Positions 14,801 through 29,800 of a stretch of DNA of 64,000 nt are shown piece by piece. The stretch is taken from contig NC_092355.1 of NCBI RefSeq assembly GCF_963676685.1, positions 75,359,176 through 75,423,175 on the forward strand. The letters run 5' to 3'. A program made the translations under genes and the position numbers. Below the pieces are notes generated by a model that saw nothing but the letters and a program-made list of their open reading frames with translations, was not told the DNA's origin and made no database searches. Every line of letters begins with the position of its first letter. The first letter of the stretch is position 1. This stretch comes from Mytilus edulis (lineage: Eukaryota; Mollusca; Bivalvia; Mytilida; Mytilidae).

Positions 14801-17800
14801 AGCATTTTTGAGTTATTGTCCAAAAACTGGAACATTCCCCCTATTTTATGAATAAAACATAAAATCTAAAATGTATAAAACTTGAAAGGGAGCTCATGTC
14901 AATAGATATAGGTATAAATAATTCACCAACATTGCTTGCAAGTTCAGGTGAAAGCATTCTTGAGTTATTGTCTGAACACTGGAAAAATCAATCTTTTTCT
15001 AATGAAAAAAAACAAACTAAATGGAGCTCATGTCAATAGATATAAATAATTCATCAAAGTTGTATGCAAATTCGTTAAAGTGTTTTTGAGTTAATATCTA
15101 ACATGTTGAAGTTGGATGGACAGACAGATGGACAACAGTATACCATAAAAAGTCCCATAAACAGGCGTATAGAAATGAAAAAAATCGTAAAATTTGCCAT
15201 TGATGGGCAATAACTTCTCTAAGAATTTGTCTAACAATTTAGACTTTTATATGGACAATTGGTAGAGCTCATTATTCTAAACATATATTTCCTTTCAGAT
15301 TTTCTCTATTAATAACGGTTAAAAAAAAACTAGACAAAACTGTTGATCCCTATGTTAAATTTTAGCAATGACAGACATTTTGGTTGGTAGGCAGGGTTAT
15401 CTGACACATTTTTAACTAAATACCTTGATGATGATATTGGCCAAGGTTGGTTAAATTGTCTCAGGATTCAATTGACCATTTTGGTCTTGTGAACTTATGT
15501 GTAGATCTTATTTTGCTGTTTACAGTTTATCTCCATTCATTATAATATTCAAGATACTAACCAAAAATTAAAACATTTCCATAAAATTACCAATTCTAAG
15601 GCAGCAACCATACAAAAGGTTGTCTGATGCGTCTTAAATTTCAGTTCAGAAGATCTTTACCTGATAAACGTTGCATTTTACCCCCATGTTCTATTTAAGC
15701 TATGGCCGCCATCTGGCTAGATGGGCAGGGTAATCGGATATTTTTTCAAACTACACATCCTGAGGATGATTGAGGCCAAGTTTGATTTCATTTGGCCCAG
15801 TAGTTGCAGAGGAGAATTTTTTTTTGTTAAAGAAACAGAAGCTCACTGGCTGAGTAAATGGAAACAATTTTATAATGTGAAATTTAGTTAAAGGATAAAC
15901 TTGATGAACTTTCAACAACTGAATTAAAAAAGAAATCTAGAGGCTCTAAATAACCTGTACGGTTCACCTGGATTTATATGCATCTTCAACAATGGACACC
16001 CTTTAACATCATAGACCAGAATATAAATCATGACTAAAATATCTCTTTCTGAGTTTATATGACCTAGAGTGTTTTCTTTTTACAGTTTCGCTCTTTCTAC
16101 TAAAGTGTTGCCAAAATACACTATAATGGTTAACTTTTACAAACTGTGACATGGAAGGAGAGTTGTCACATTTACACTCATACAACATCTTCTTATATCT
16201 ATAACAAATATTTATTTAAGGGCAATCACTTAATTTCGACATGGGCCATGGTTTATAAACAGTCTTTAAACTAATATGAGCTGATAGTTATGTAACTTTC
16301 TAAAAAATATTGATCTATTACTGTAAATAACAAGTAGTTACTATCAATCTAACTTAATTCTAAGTGTTCGGTAAACAGGAAGTTGTTGAGTGATGATCAT
16401 GAAAACGCATCACACGGAATAGCTGATTTATATAAACCCAGAAACCAAATTTCAGAAATCCATTTAATGTAATTCCTGAGAGAAAAGCAACGCAAATACT
16501 AATTAGACGGACAGACTGAAGACAACCCATGTGTAAAATGATGTAAGATGTAAGTGTTTGGTTAACAGGAAGTTGTTGAGTGATTAATCTGAAAACACAT
16601 CACACGGTATAGCTGACTAATATATCAACCCTGAAACCAAATTTCAGAAACCTTGTAATGTAGTTCCTGAGAAAAAAAATGACGAAAATTTTCAACTTGG
16701 ATGGCATGTGTAAAATGATAAAATGTTTTGTTAACAGAAAGTTTTTGAGTGCTGATTATGAAAACGCATCACACGGCAAAATTGACTTATATAAACCCTG
16801 AAACAAAATTTCAGATATCCTTGTAATGTAATTTCTTGAGAAAAATGGGACGACATTTTTCAGTTTGGATGTCATATATAAAATGATGCAAGTGTTTGGT
16901 AAACAGCAAGTTGTTGAGTGATGAATCTGAAAACCCGTCCCACTGTATAGCTGACTTATATAATAAACCCTAGACCATATTTCAGAAATCCTTGTAATGC
17001 AGTCCCTGAGAAAGATACAACGAAAAATATTCATGGGACGGACTGACGGACTGATGGATGGACTGACAGATGGACAGACAGAGGTAAAACAGTATACCCC
17101 ACCTTTTTAAAGCTGGGTTATAATTAACCTGAAAGTGGTACACTACACTGTAATCTCTTTATTGATAAAACATGATTGTTTTAATTTACATGTATTGTTC
17201 TAAAAAAATGCACTATGGAATAACTGTGTTCTGTGTTGCTATTACATGGAACTCTCATGTTTGATTATATATTAGAATGAAGAACAGAAGGTTCTGAATG
17301 TTCTGAGCCATACCAATACCGCAATCTGTACCATAATCCGAATATCTATTATAACTGCAAATATCTTTGACTTACTATTTGTGGTTCATCTTAAACTGAC
17401 CTAATCACAAGTTTAACATGTAAAATATATGCATACTTTTCAAAGTTAACAGACCATGATTGTGGGAACAAGGCCAAATTATCTCCATGAATATGAGATT
17501 TGCTTATTCTAATACACCTGCATATCAAACATTGTTGGTCTGCCTTAAATTTATCTAATCATCTAAATTTTAAGATTTATACTAAGTTAACGTTTAAGGT
17601 TGATAGCCAGAGAAAGTTTGAAATTGACATTTTTAACAACTTGCCTTTTAGGCAAGTGACCATGATACATTACTTGTACGCGAGCATGGAGTTAGAAAAC
17701 AAGTTGTCTAAATTTTGTTCTTGGTTTATAAAATGTTAACTGCCATTTATGGATATATTTCATGTAAATGCATTTCAAAACGGAACAAAATGTAGCCGTT

Positions 17801-20800
17801 TTGCAAAATTGCAAACGAAGGCATTTAATCCACCTAAGTCCAAATATTTATGATGAGATGTTTAAGCAAAATATCAAAATAACATTTCAAGACGTCATTA
17901 TTATTTGGATTATATTGACCAAAGAGCCTCAAATTTCAGGTTCATCTGACAAAAGATGTTGACCACTTATTTTATTTGATTCAATTAATTTATGTGAAAG
18001 ATTTTAACTAATTTAGTCATTAAAAACGCTCCGATTCAAGCTCAAATATGAAAAATCTACCAAATATGCTGAAAAATGTCACTTTTAAGATGGTTTTTGG
18101 CAAAAATGAAAGTGGCCGCATCCGTGTTCATCCTCAACCTTTATATATGTTATGTATTATCATCAAATACAACTTACATTTAAATATTATGGATGAACAC
18201 GAATGCGGCCACTTTCGTTTTACACGAAAACCGTCTAAAATTTAACCAAAATGCTAGAATTGTGAAGATTTCAGTAATTTAGCATGACTTAATGGTGCTA
18301 GTATTCGATATATGTACATCGTATTGTCAAAAACAGTCACATAATGGAAGGGCAGACACTAAAATTACTGAACTGATAGATTGATATGTTTTCCTTCGGA
18401 GGTAATTTTGTTTTTTAAATCGGAGATTATGCATCTTTTTCATCCAACTTGAAATATACCCATGTCGTCGACTAGAAATCTAATTGTTCTGCTAAACTGT
18501 GTACTAGATAAATTGAAAACTTATGCAAATGGTGTTTTTAAAATAAAACACTTCGTAATTGAGAAGAAAATTGTAATTTTGTTTGTTTCTTTTAACTTTT
18601 AACTTTTTTGTCACAAAAGTAAACATTACAGTACACATTCATCGCCTTCTCTAGCAAAGAGCTTCGATTCTTTTGTTCTATTTCAACCGGGTTTCCGACT
18701 GTAAATAATATATCAATGCTGGTCGTAGGCATCCTTAACATAATCATCCTGATCAACGGATCACCAAAGGCCATTTCTTCATAGGAAACAACGCCTGTTT
18801 ACAAAAGATTTTGTACACACGTTGATAATTTTGTATTGGACGAACTTTTTTTTGAATGAACCCTACTCTTCAAGTATAAAGACACAGAGTAACGTTCGTC
18901 CTATCATGATTTCAAAGCTTTCAACATCGATTTCAAACAAATGCTTTGAAACTCTGAGTGTTCATGTCAAACGCGCACGTGATACAAAACAGACAAGACC
19001 TCATACAGGAAAGATAAAACCCGAGGATTCCGGTAAAAAAGTTTTGAGCGGGAAATACAAATATAAGATTTTTTGTAGGAACGGAAAAATAAAATAAAAT
19101 CTTGCTGGTAAATACAAATAAAAGATTTTCAGGCGGAACGAATTTATAGGGTCGGTCGGTAAAGGGCAAACAAACAATATTTTAATTTAAGCCTCATCAA
19201 TACAATGCAATTAATTGGATAAAGTCGTACAGTAAACATGTTGTCATTCTGCAATTCCTAGAGTGGTTGTATAATCATGATAATGAGTTAAAGCTAATGA
19301 AATAAAAGTCAATAAAAATTACCTTCTCTCCCTTGTCCAGCAGTCACACCTGAAGATTTCTCTGACATGACAGTCTGAAAAATGAGGAATATGCACTGTA
19401 ATTATATCTTCACCAATATCACTTGAAGAACTATTAAAATATTTAGCTATAAACCACCTAGAAAATAATATATAATACAAATGCTCCACATTACATGAAA
19501 CATATCGAACACTTTTTCCTATTTTTCACGATAACAGAGAGATATATTTAAAAGTTTAAAGGGAACAGGTTGTTTTTGAATTTGTAAAATCCCCTTGCAG
19601 GTATTTTTGTCCAAAAAAAATTTACACATTATGCAGGAAAAACCTGTCTTACTGATCATTTTGACCAAGCGTTAAAGTTTTAAAGATAAAACACAGAAAT
19701 GAAAATAAACAAGAGGCTCAATCGCACTTGTATCGCTAACCTTGACATTTCTGCCAAAACTAAATTGGATTCATTGATGGATTGATTGACGGTGGTTAAC
19801 ACAACTTTCAGAATTATTTGTTTCATCATTGCAGTCAGTTTTTATTGGCGGAGGAAGCCTGAGTAGCCTTAGGTAACCATGGACCTTCGGCTGGTCAATT
19901 AAGATTGGAGTAAAATGCACCTCATAAACTCATTGTTGGAAGCAGTGTAACAAGATTATTTGGTGAATATGGGAGGTATGTAGATCTTGACAATCAGAGT
20001 ATTTTTGCTCCTGAGAGATAGTTTTTCAATCAGTTGTGGTTTTCAAGATATAAGACAATTAATGATTGATTGATTGTTTGTTCTTTAACATCCATTAGCA
20101 AGACAAATACAACTAATGCAGTTTTCCCTCATGTCTATTTCTATGGCAGCCATATTTAGTATTTTAAGGCTATAATTCCTTTATAAGTCATCCAGTTGTT
20201 AAGGTTGTATCAGCAGTTTTATAGACCTTGCAATTCCGATTATTTTTGCAGTTTCAGTTTAACTTCTCAATCATTGTTTTCAAGGATATTGGAAAAGCAT
20301 TAAAATTTGTAAAATAATGTCATTTAAGGTCAATTACTCCTATGGTCCATTGTTTTTGGTCAGGTTGACATTTTAAGATCATGTTATATTAATCTCTTCT
20401 GCTATAAACAGTTTTTTACATATCTCATAAAGTTTGTTTTTTTAGAAAAGAGACAAAAAAAGAAAACAAGCATTTGGAGATTATTGCATTGCAATACAGC
20501 CCCCCACCTGTTAAAAAATCATTTTATCGAAACAAAATTATAATTTGATCTAGTAATTGTCATGTTGTTAACTATATAACAAATATTACATCAATATCTT
20601 CAACCATGACGGAATAAGATGTGGTAAACTGAGTACCTGCGTGAATCCCAAGAACCATAACTATGCAAACTGATTATCAGAACCAAAATAAAATTTGATC
20701 TTGAACTATAACTTGTCAGGGTATGTACCAAATATCAAATCAATATCTTCAAGCATAATAAAACAAGAGGCTTTTTGAAATCATCAGTCCGGAAAAAAAT

Positions 20801-23800
20801 CCGAAATTGATCTGTAACTTGTCATGGTCAAGATATATACCAAATATCAAATCATAATCTTCAAGCATGACAAAAATAATGTGTGGAAAACTGATTACTT
20901 GCCTGACAGGACAACAACTCTTCAAAAAAGCATCAGATAGATCTGTAATTTTGTCATGGTAAAACTAAATACCAAATATTAAATCAAAATCTTAAATATA
21001 AAAAAGATGATGTGGTATGATTGCCAATGATATATTTGTTCCGCCTAACCGATGTTCCACCGGAAAACATTGTTATAAACAATGTCATAATATTTGTTCC
21101 TGTTGACAAAAACAATTCTATATCATTTATTCCGTTAGGAACATATACTGTAATATTTTTCCCCTGGAAATAATATTCCAGAATACTTTTTCCATTTGGA
21201 ACTTATATAATGAAGGAACTTCTATTTCAAGAAAGAGACAACTCTTCACAAGAGACCAAATGACACAGAAATTAACAAATGTAGGTCACCGTACAGCCTT
21301 GAACAATAAGCAAAGCTATAAAAGACCCCAAAACAACAAATGTTAAACAATTCAAACAAAAAAACTAACAGCCTAATTTCTGTCTAAAAAAAAAGGACGC
21401 AAAACAAATAGGTAATACAGCAACAAAAGACAACCACTGGATTACAGGCAATACGAAAAAAATGTGTTGACATCCAATTGCTGGAGTGAATTTAGGAAGT
21501 CCTGCCACATGAAGAACACAAACTCACAACCTGAATGTTAAAAGCCTAGTGATACAGAACTGAGAAGTTAACTAGGTAAAGGATACTTGCAAAGTTTTAC
21601 GAAGGCAAAGCCTAAAATACAATACAGTTATCTCCATTTTTTACCATTCTATATAAAATTTAAAAAAAAACACAGTTAATTGTCGACGTAACTGTCTGTG
21701 AAAGAATATCATATATCGAATTTAAAAAACTTGCTCTCGCCTCGTTCACTCTAGAATGAAATAGAAAACATCTATAACCTTTGTTGATTATTGAAGAAAT
21801 CACATAACAATAAATTAGTGAATTGAAAAATGATGGCTTAGCTAGTTAAAGTCCATTAATAATTGCATTACAATTTGAATTTTTTAATTGTTTAAAGATT
21901 TTTCTCCTAAGGAATCTTGGTTTTGCAGCATTTGTTTTCTTGGCTTTATATTTCTTTATATTTTGTAACTTATTTTCTACTTGAAGCATTTGTAATTCAA
22001 CACTATATTTGTACCTGTAAGTATTCCATCACTTCTTTATATCTTCCGATCATCCCTTCTGCTGCTAAGTCGTATGGAGTCTTACCCTGAAATACATGTA
22101 ACAGATACATCTTTATATTGCTTTAATCTTTTTTATGACAAAGAGGACTTTTTTTTAACACATATCTTATAATTAGTAGCTGGGTTGGGTTTTATTTTAT
22201 TTTTAAAGATGCTAATCATATCATTTTCGTTTATTAAACATGTTAAATATATCTCTTCAGACAACATTCAGATTATTGTTCACAATTTTCTGAAGACTTC
22301 AAATAGGTTTTTAACTCTTTTTTTTCAAAGGATATGAATAAATGCTTCATCTGTTCCCATTTGGTCTTGATTTTTGTTGCAGTTTGAAGAATGATAAATG
22401 CATCCTTATATCTACACAAAGGGTGTGGGATATGGGGGGATTTCATCCTTAACTATCTTTTTACATTTTTTGAACACATTACAAATGTATCATGATTATT
22501 GACAGTTCTTTATATTCTTATACTATTCTCTATTCTTTATGTTATTGTATCGAATTATTCTATTTTTGTATCGAATTATTCTCTATTCATTAACTGTTTG
22601 CCTATATCTCGATAAACCCTCTACATCCTCCTATATCTGTATAAACCCATTCACTCCCTACTGCATTAGTGTACCCATCCACAACCTTCTATATTTGTAT
22701 ACCCAATGCACATCCTCCTATACTTGTATTTCCCACCCACACCCTCCTATATATGTGTACCCCCTCCCCACCCTCCTATATCTGGATACCCCTTCCCTAC
22801 CCTCCTATATCTGTATACCCCTTCCCTACCCTCCTATATCTGTATACCCCTTCCCTACCCTCCTATATCTGTATACCCCTTCTCTACCCTCCTATATCTG
22901 TATACCCCTTCCCTACCCTCCTATATCTGTAAAACCCCTCAACACCCTCCTATGTCTTTATACCCTATCCAAAGTCTCCTATATTTGAATAGCCCATCCA
23001 CTGTTGAGATTGTCGCTGGAACGTAACATCCGTACTTTTGTACTTGTTCATTTTTTGACGTCATATTATCATGTGACAACTCTGTGGGTGGAAATACATT
23101 TGTTGTATATGAATATAATGGCTAAACAGTTGTCTTTACATACATTGCCTTAATTATCATCTATATACACACCCTCCTATATCTATATAGCCCATACACA
23201 CCCTTCTATATCTGTATATATCCATCCACATCCTCTTATATCTGTATACCCCATCCTTACCCTCCTATATCTGTAAACCCCATCCACACCCTTCTCTATC
23301 TGTATAGTCCATACACACCCGCCTATATCTGTAACCCCATCCACACCCTTCTATATCTGTATATCCCATCCGCACCCTTCTATATCTGTATATCCCATCC
23401 ACACCCTCCTATATATGTATATCCCATCCACACCCTTCTATATCTATATATCCCATCCACACCCTTCTATATCTGTATATCCCATCCACACCCTTCTATA
23501 TCTGTATATCCCATCCACACCCTCCTATATATGTTTAGTCCATACACATCCTACCCATACACACCCTCCTATATGTATACCCCATCCACATCCTCCTATA
23601 TATATGTATACCCCATCCATACCCTCCTATATCTGTATACCCCATCCACACCCTCCTATATCTGTATACCCCCTCCACACCCTCCTATATCTGTAAACCC
23701 CATCCACACCCTCATATATATGTATACCCCATCCACAACCTCCTTTAACTGTATACCCCATCCAAAACCTCTTATATATGTAAACCCCCTCCACTACCTT

Positions 23801-26800
23801 CTGTATCTGTACACCCCTTCCCTACCCTCCTAAATATGTATACCCTCTCCACACCCTCCTATATATGTATACCCTATCCACACCCTCCTATGTATGTATA
23901 CCCTATCTACACCCTCCTATGTCTGTATACCCTATCCACACCCTCCTATATATGTATACCCTATCCACACCCTCCTATGTATGTATACCCTATCCACACC
24001 CTCCTATGTCTGTATACCCTATCTACACCCTCCTATGTCTGTATACCCTATCCACACCCTCCTATATCTGTATACCCAATTCACACCCTCCTATATCTGT
24101 ATACCCAATTCACACCCTCCTATATCTGTATACCCTTTCCACCATCTCCTATTTCTGTATACCCTATCCACACCCTCCTATATTTGCATACCCTATCCAC
24201 ACCCTCCTATGTCTGTATACCCTATCCACACCCTCCTATGTCTGTATACCCTATCCACACCCTCCTATGTCTGTATACCCTATCCACACCTTCCTATATT
24301 TGTATACCCTATCCACACCCTCCTATGTCTGTACACCCTATCCACACCCTCCTATGTCTGTATACCCTATCCACACCCTCCTATGTCTGTATACCCTATC
24401 CACACCCTCCTATGTCTGTATAACCCATCCACACCCTCCTATATATGTATAACCCATCCACACCCTTCTATATCTGTATATCCCATCCACACCCTTCTAT
24501 ATCTGTATATCCCATCCACACCCTCCTATATATGTTTAGTCCATACACACCCTCCTATGTCTGTATACCCTATCCACACCCTCCTATATCTGAATACCCT
24601 ATCCACACCTTCCTATATTTGTATACCCTATCCACACCCTCCTATGTCTGTACACCCTATCCACACCCTCCTATGTCTGTATACCCTATCCACACCCTCC
24701 TATGTCTGTATACCCTATCCACACCCTCCTATGTCTGTATAACCCATCCACACCCTCCTATATATGTATAACCCATCCACACCCTTCTATATCTGTATAT
24801 CCCATCCACACCCTTCTATATCTGTATATCCCATCCACACCCTCCTATATATGTTTAGTCCATACACATCCTCCTATATATGTATACCCATACACACCCT
24901 CCTATATGTATACCCCATCCACATCCTCCTATATATGTATACCCCATCCATATCCTCCTATATCTGTTTACCCCATCCACACCCTCCTATATCTGTATAC
25001 CCCCTCCACACCCTCCTATATCTGTAAAACCATCCACACCCTCATATATATGTATACCCCATCCACAACCTCCTTTAACTGTATACCCCATCCACAACCT
25101 CTTATATATGTAAACCCCCTCCACTACCTTCTGTATCTGTACACCCCTTCCCTACCCTCCTAAATATGTATACCCCATCCACACCCTCCTATATCTGTTT
25201 ACCCCATCCACACCTTGCTATATCTGTATACCCCATCAACACCCTTCTATATCTGTATACCCTATCCACACCCTCCTATGTCTGTATACCCTATCCACAC
25301 CCTCCTATGTCTGTATACCCTATCCACACCCTCCTATGTCTGTATATCCTATCCACACCCTCATTTGTCTGTATACCCTATCCACACCCTCCTATGTATG
25401 TATACCCTATCTACACCCTCCTATGTCTGTATACCCTATCCACACCCTCCTATGTCTGTATACCCTATCCACACCCTCCTATGTCTGTATACCCTATCCA
25501 CACCCTCCTATATCTGTATTCCCAATTCACACCCTCCTATATATGTATACCCTATCCACACCCTCCTATGTCTGTATACCCTATCCACACCCTCCTGTCT
25601 GTATACCCTATCTACACCCTCCTATGTCTGTATACCCTATCCACACCCTCCTATATCTGTATACCCAATTCACACCCTTCTATATCTGTATACCCAATTC
25701 ACACCCTCCTATATCTGTATACCCTATCCACACCCTCCTATATCTGTATACCCTATCCACCATCTCCTATTTCTGTATACCCTATCTACACCCTCCTATA
25801 TCTGTATACCCTATCTACACCCTCCTATGTATGTATACCCTATCTACACCCTCCTATATCTGTATACCCTATCCACCATCTCCTATTTCTGTATACCCTA
25901 TCCACACCCTCCTATATTTGCATACCCTATCCACACCTTCCTATATTTGTATACCCTATCCACACCCTCCTGTCTGTATACCCTATCTACACCCTCCTAT
26001 GTCTGTATAACCTATCCACACCCTCCTATATCTGTATACCCAATTCACACCCTTCTATATCTGTATACCCAATTCACACCCTCCTATGTATGTATACCCT
26101 ATCTACACCCTCCTATATCTGTATACCCTATCCACCATCTCCTATTTCTGTATACCCTATCCACACTCTCCTATATCTGTATACCACATCCACTCTCTCT
26201 TATGTCTGTATACCCTATCCACACCATCCTATGTCTGTCTACCCTATCCACACCCTCCTATGTCTGTATACCCTATCCACACCCTCTTATGTCTGTATAC
26301 CCTATCCACACCCTCCTATGTCTGTATACCCTATCCACACCCTCCTTTATCTGTTTACCCTATCCACACCCTCCTACATCTGTATACCCTATCCACCATC
26401 TCCTATTTCTGTATACTCTATCCACACCATCCTATGTCTGTATACCCTATCCACACCCTCCTATGTATGTATACCCTATCTACACCCTCCTATGTCTGTA
26501 TACCCTATCCACACCCTCCTATATCTGTATACCCAATTCACACCCTCCTATATATGTATACCCTATCCACACCCTCCTATGTCTGTATACCCTATCCACA
26601 CCCTCATATGTCTGTATACCCTATCCACACCCTCCTGTCTGTATACCCTATCTACACCCTCCTATGTCTGTATACCCTATCCACACCCTCCTATATCTGT
26701 ATACCCAATTCACACCCTTCTATATCTGTATACCCAATTCACACCCTCCTATATCTGTATACCCTATCCACACTCTCCTATATCTGTATACCCTATCCAC

Positions 26801-29800
26801 CATCTCCTATTTCTGTATACCCTATCCACACCCTCCTATATTTGCATACCCTATCCACACCTTCCTATATTTGTATACCCTATCCACACCCTCCTATGTA
26901 TGTATACCCTATCCACACCCTCCTATGTCTGTATACCCTATCCACACCCTCCTATGTCTGTCTACCCTATCTACACCCTCCTATGTATGTATACCCTATC
27001 CACACCCTCCTATGTCTGTATACCCTATCCACGCCCTCCTATGTCTGTATACCCTATCCACACCCTCCTATGTCTGTCTACCCTATCTACACCCTCCTAT
27101 GTATGTATACCCTATCTACACCCTCCTATATCTGTATACCCTATCCACCATCTCCTATTTCTGTATACCCTATCCACACCCTCCTATATTTGCATACCCT
27201 ATCCACACCTTCCTATATTTGTATACCCTATCCACACCCTCCTGTCTGTATACCCTATCTACACCCTCCTATGTCTGTATAACCTATCCACACCCTCCTA
27301 TATATGTATACCCAATTCACACCCTTCTATATCTGTATACCCAATTCACACCCTCCTATGTATGTATACCCTATCTACACCCTCCTATATCTGTATACCC
27401 TATCCACCATCTCCTATTTCTGTATACCCTATCCACACTCTCCTATATCTGTATACCCTATCCACACCATCCTATGTCTGTCTACCCTATCCACACCCTC
27501 CTATATCTGTTTACCCTATCCACCATCTCCTATGTCTGTATACCCTATCCACACCCTCCTATGTCTGTATACCCTATCCACACCCTCCTATATCTGTTTA
27601 CCCTATCCACCATCTCCTATGTCTGTATACCCTATCCACACTCACCTATATATGTATACCCCATCCACACTGTCCTATATCTGTTCCCAATCCACACCCT
27701 ACTTATACATGAATACTGAATCCACACCCTCCTATATCTGTATATTGTTATTTTACAGTATTTCATGGTTTTTAGTGTTTACATTGATATTGTATAAATA
27801 AGGAAATTAACAAATATGAAAACAGGAATTTGAAGAAATTTCCAGTTGTCATATGAGTATCTATTTCAAATAATTGAACTAAATATTTTGAAACTGCCAA
27901 TAATATGAAATAAATAGCCAATTTTTATTTCCCCTCTTTTGAATCATATAAATACTGTCTAGTTAATTTCTTGATTCAAAAAATTATCTGTCATTTCCCA
28001 CCTCGAGTCTTTGTTTGCAACTGTTTAAACATTAAACACACGATGAACGCATTGCTTAGAATATTTTGATACCAATTAATAATTTTGTTATAATTGTCAA
28101 GACAACAGATTGTTGTTTGACAGTTTATTTAAACTGGTTTTAGTCCAATCTTATTGTTTATCCATACACATTTTTGAATAAAAATAAACATTTCTGGTAC
28201 AACTAATCACCCAAAATGTGCAAGTGGTCTAATTAAAAGCATTAGATGTTGGGAGATTTTGGTAAAAATATTATGTTCATGTGTTTTATAGTAAAATTTA
28301 ACCATCCAAATCTATAAAACATTTTTATATGTTAAGTCAAATTTAAATAATCATTTGACTTTTGACTATAGCCTTTAAAAAATCCATTTGACCAACCATA
28401 TGTTATACATCATTTTAGTGATTCATTACATAATAGTTGAACACGGGGCATATACTATAAAATATTACCTCATGTGTTTTTACCAAGGGACTGGCACCTC
28501 CTTGTTCTACCAGATATTGTGTGGTCTGTAGATGTCCCCACTCAGCAGCCCAATGTAAAGCTGTGTATCCATTGATCTATAATATAACCAAATAACATGT
28601 AACTATAATGGACAATACTTTGTAATCAATATCAAAAATATACAACATATCCTACAACTGACATTAACACTTGTCTGATAAACTGGACAATTTTGTGTAA
28701 TAAATATAAACAAAATATATATCACATGAACACAGGCAAAATTGCAACGCATTTAAACGCATGTTTACCAGGAATTTACCCTACGTTTCAAAACATGTCA
28801 GAAACGCATGTTTAAAGCACCGTACGTTAAACGCATGTTTGGAGAACGTATTGTTTACATGCGTTTATGGAAAACATGCGTTTGGAAACACATGGTAAAC
28901 GGATGTTTATGTGAAACTTGTGTTTGAAAACACATGATAAACGCATGTTCATGGTAACCATATGTTTGAGAACATATGGTTAACAGATGATCATAAACCG
29001 TATGGTAAACATAATGTTTGGATGATGGTTGCTTTACTTCCAGTTGCAGGTCATATGCATATTCAGGCTATGAGATCATGATAATCAGAAATGAGCTCCA
29101 ACCCTAATTTGTATAAGACTGACACCCTAACTCACAAAGTAACAGTTTGCAGGAAGATATGTCTCCCTATCTGAACACAAAATTCTGACTATGTGTTGAT
29201 TCAGTCTGCTCTTACTTCTTAATGTTTTTTGCCAAGCAAAGCAGCTTATACCAGTTTTCAAGTCTTTGCATTGACTCGGTCCCTGTTTGAACCCTTAATA
29301 ACCTCTTGCACTCAAGGCAATCAATTTCAGAATAACTGTGGGGTTCTAATAACATGTAGAATATACGAACAAAACATGTCATCATGTGAATTATTCATTT
29401 GAAATAAAACTTTCATGGTACCAATTCTATTGCATCATATGAGCATTTCGTCTGAATGCAGATGTTTTAATCAATAAAGAATCTACAGCTTTACAGTTTG
29501 CACTTTGACATGGTTTTTTTAAGGATTTTTAGGAACGCTTACAAATTGTATCATTAAGATGAGAACCCCTTAACCATCCTATCAGCTTAAAATTAAATCA
29601 ATTTCTATACATGCATGTTTTCTTAAAATGACATGATTGATAATAAATTCTCATCTTTGGTAACAGAATATATTTTAAAAATTTGTTAATAGTATAATAA
29701 AATGTACATATATGTAACACAAGTTAAAGTCTATTTCTTCATCTTTTTTTTTCTTCTTTTAACAGTTTCTTTCCATGGCAGATTCTGAAATAAACGCAAG

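Noticed and set aside
18592..18774. 60-codon minus-strand frame as a host gene
   Set aside because: It overlaps the edge of element E, the related 47.8-kb sequence breaks the frame, and no motif is recognisable.
25166..27719. Open frames of 848 and 834 codons
   Set aside because: They are translations of the 29-base minisatellite, which lacks stop trinucleotides on the plus strand and stays open in all three frames. The repeated peptide has no protein features.
22590..27745. CRISPR-like array
   Set aside because: Units are contiguous tandem repeats with no unique spacers, in a eukaryotic intron.
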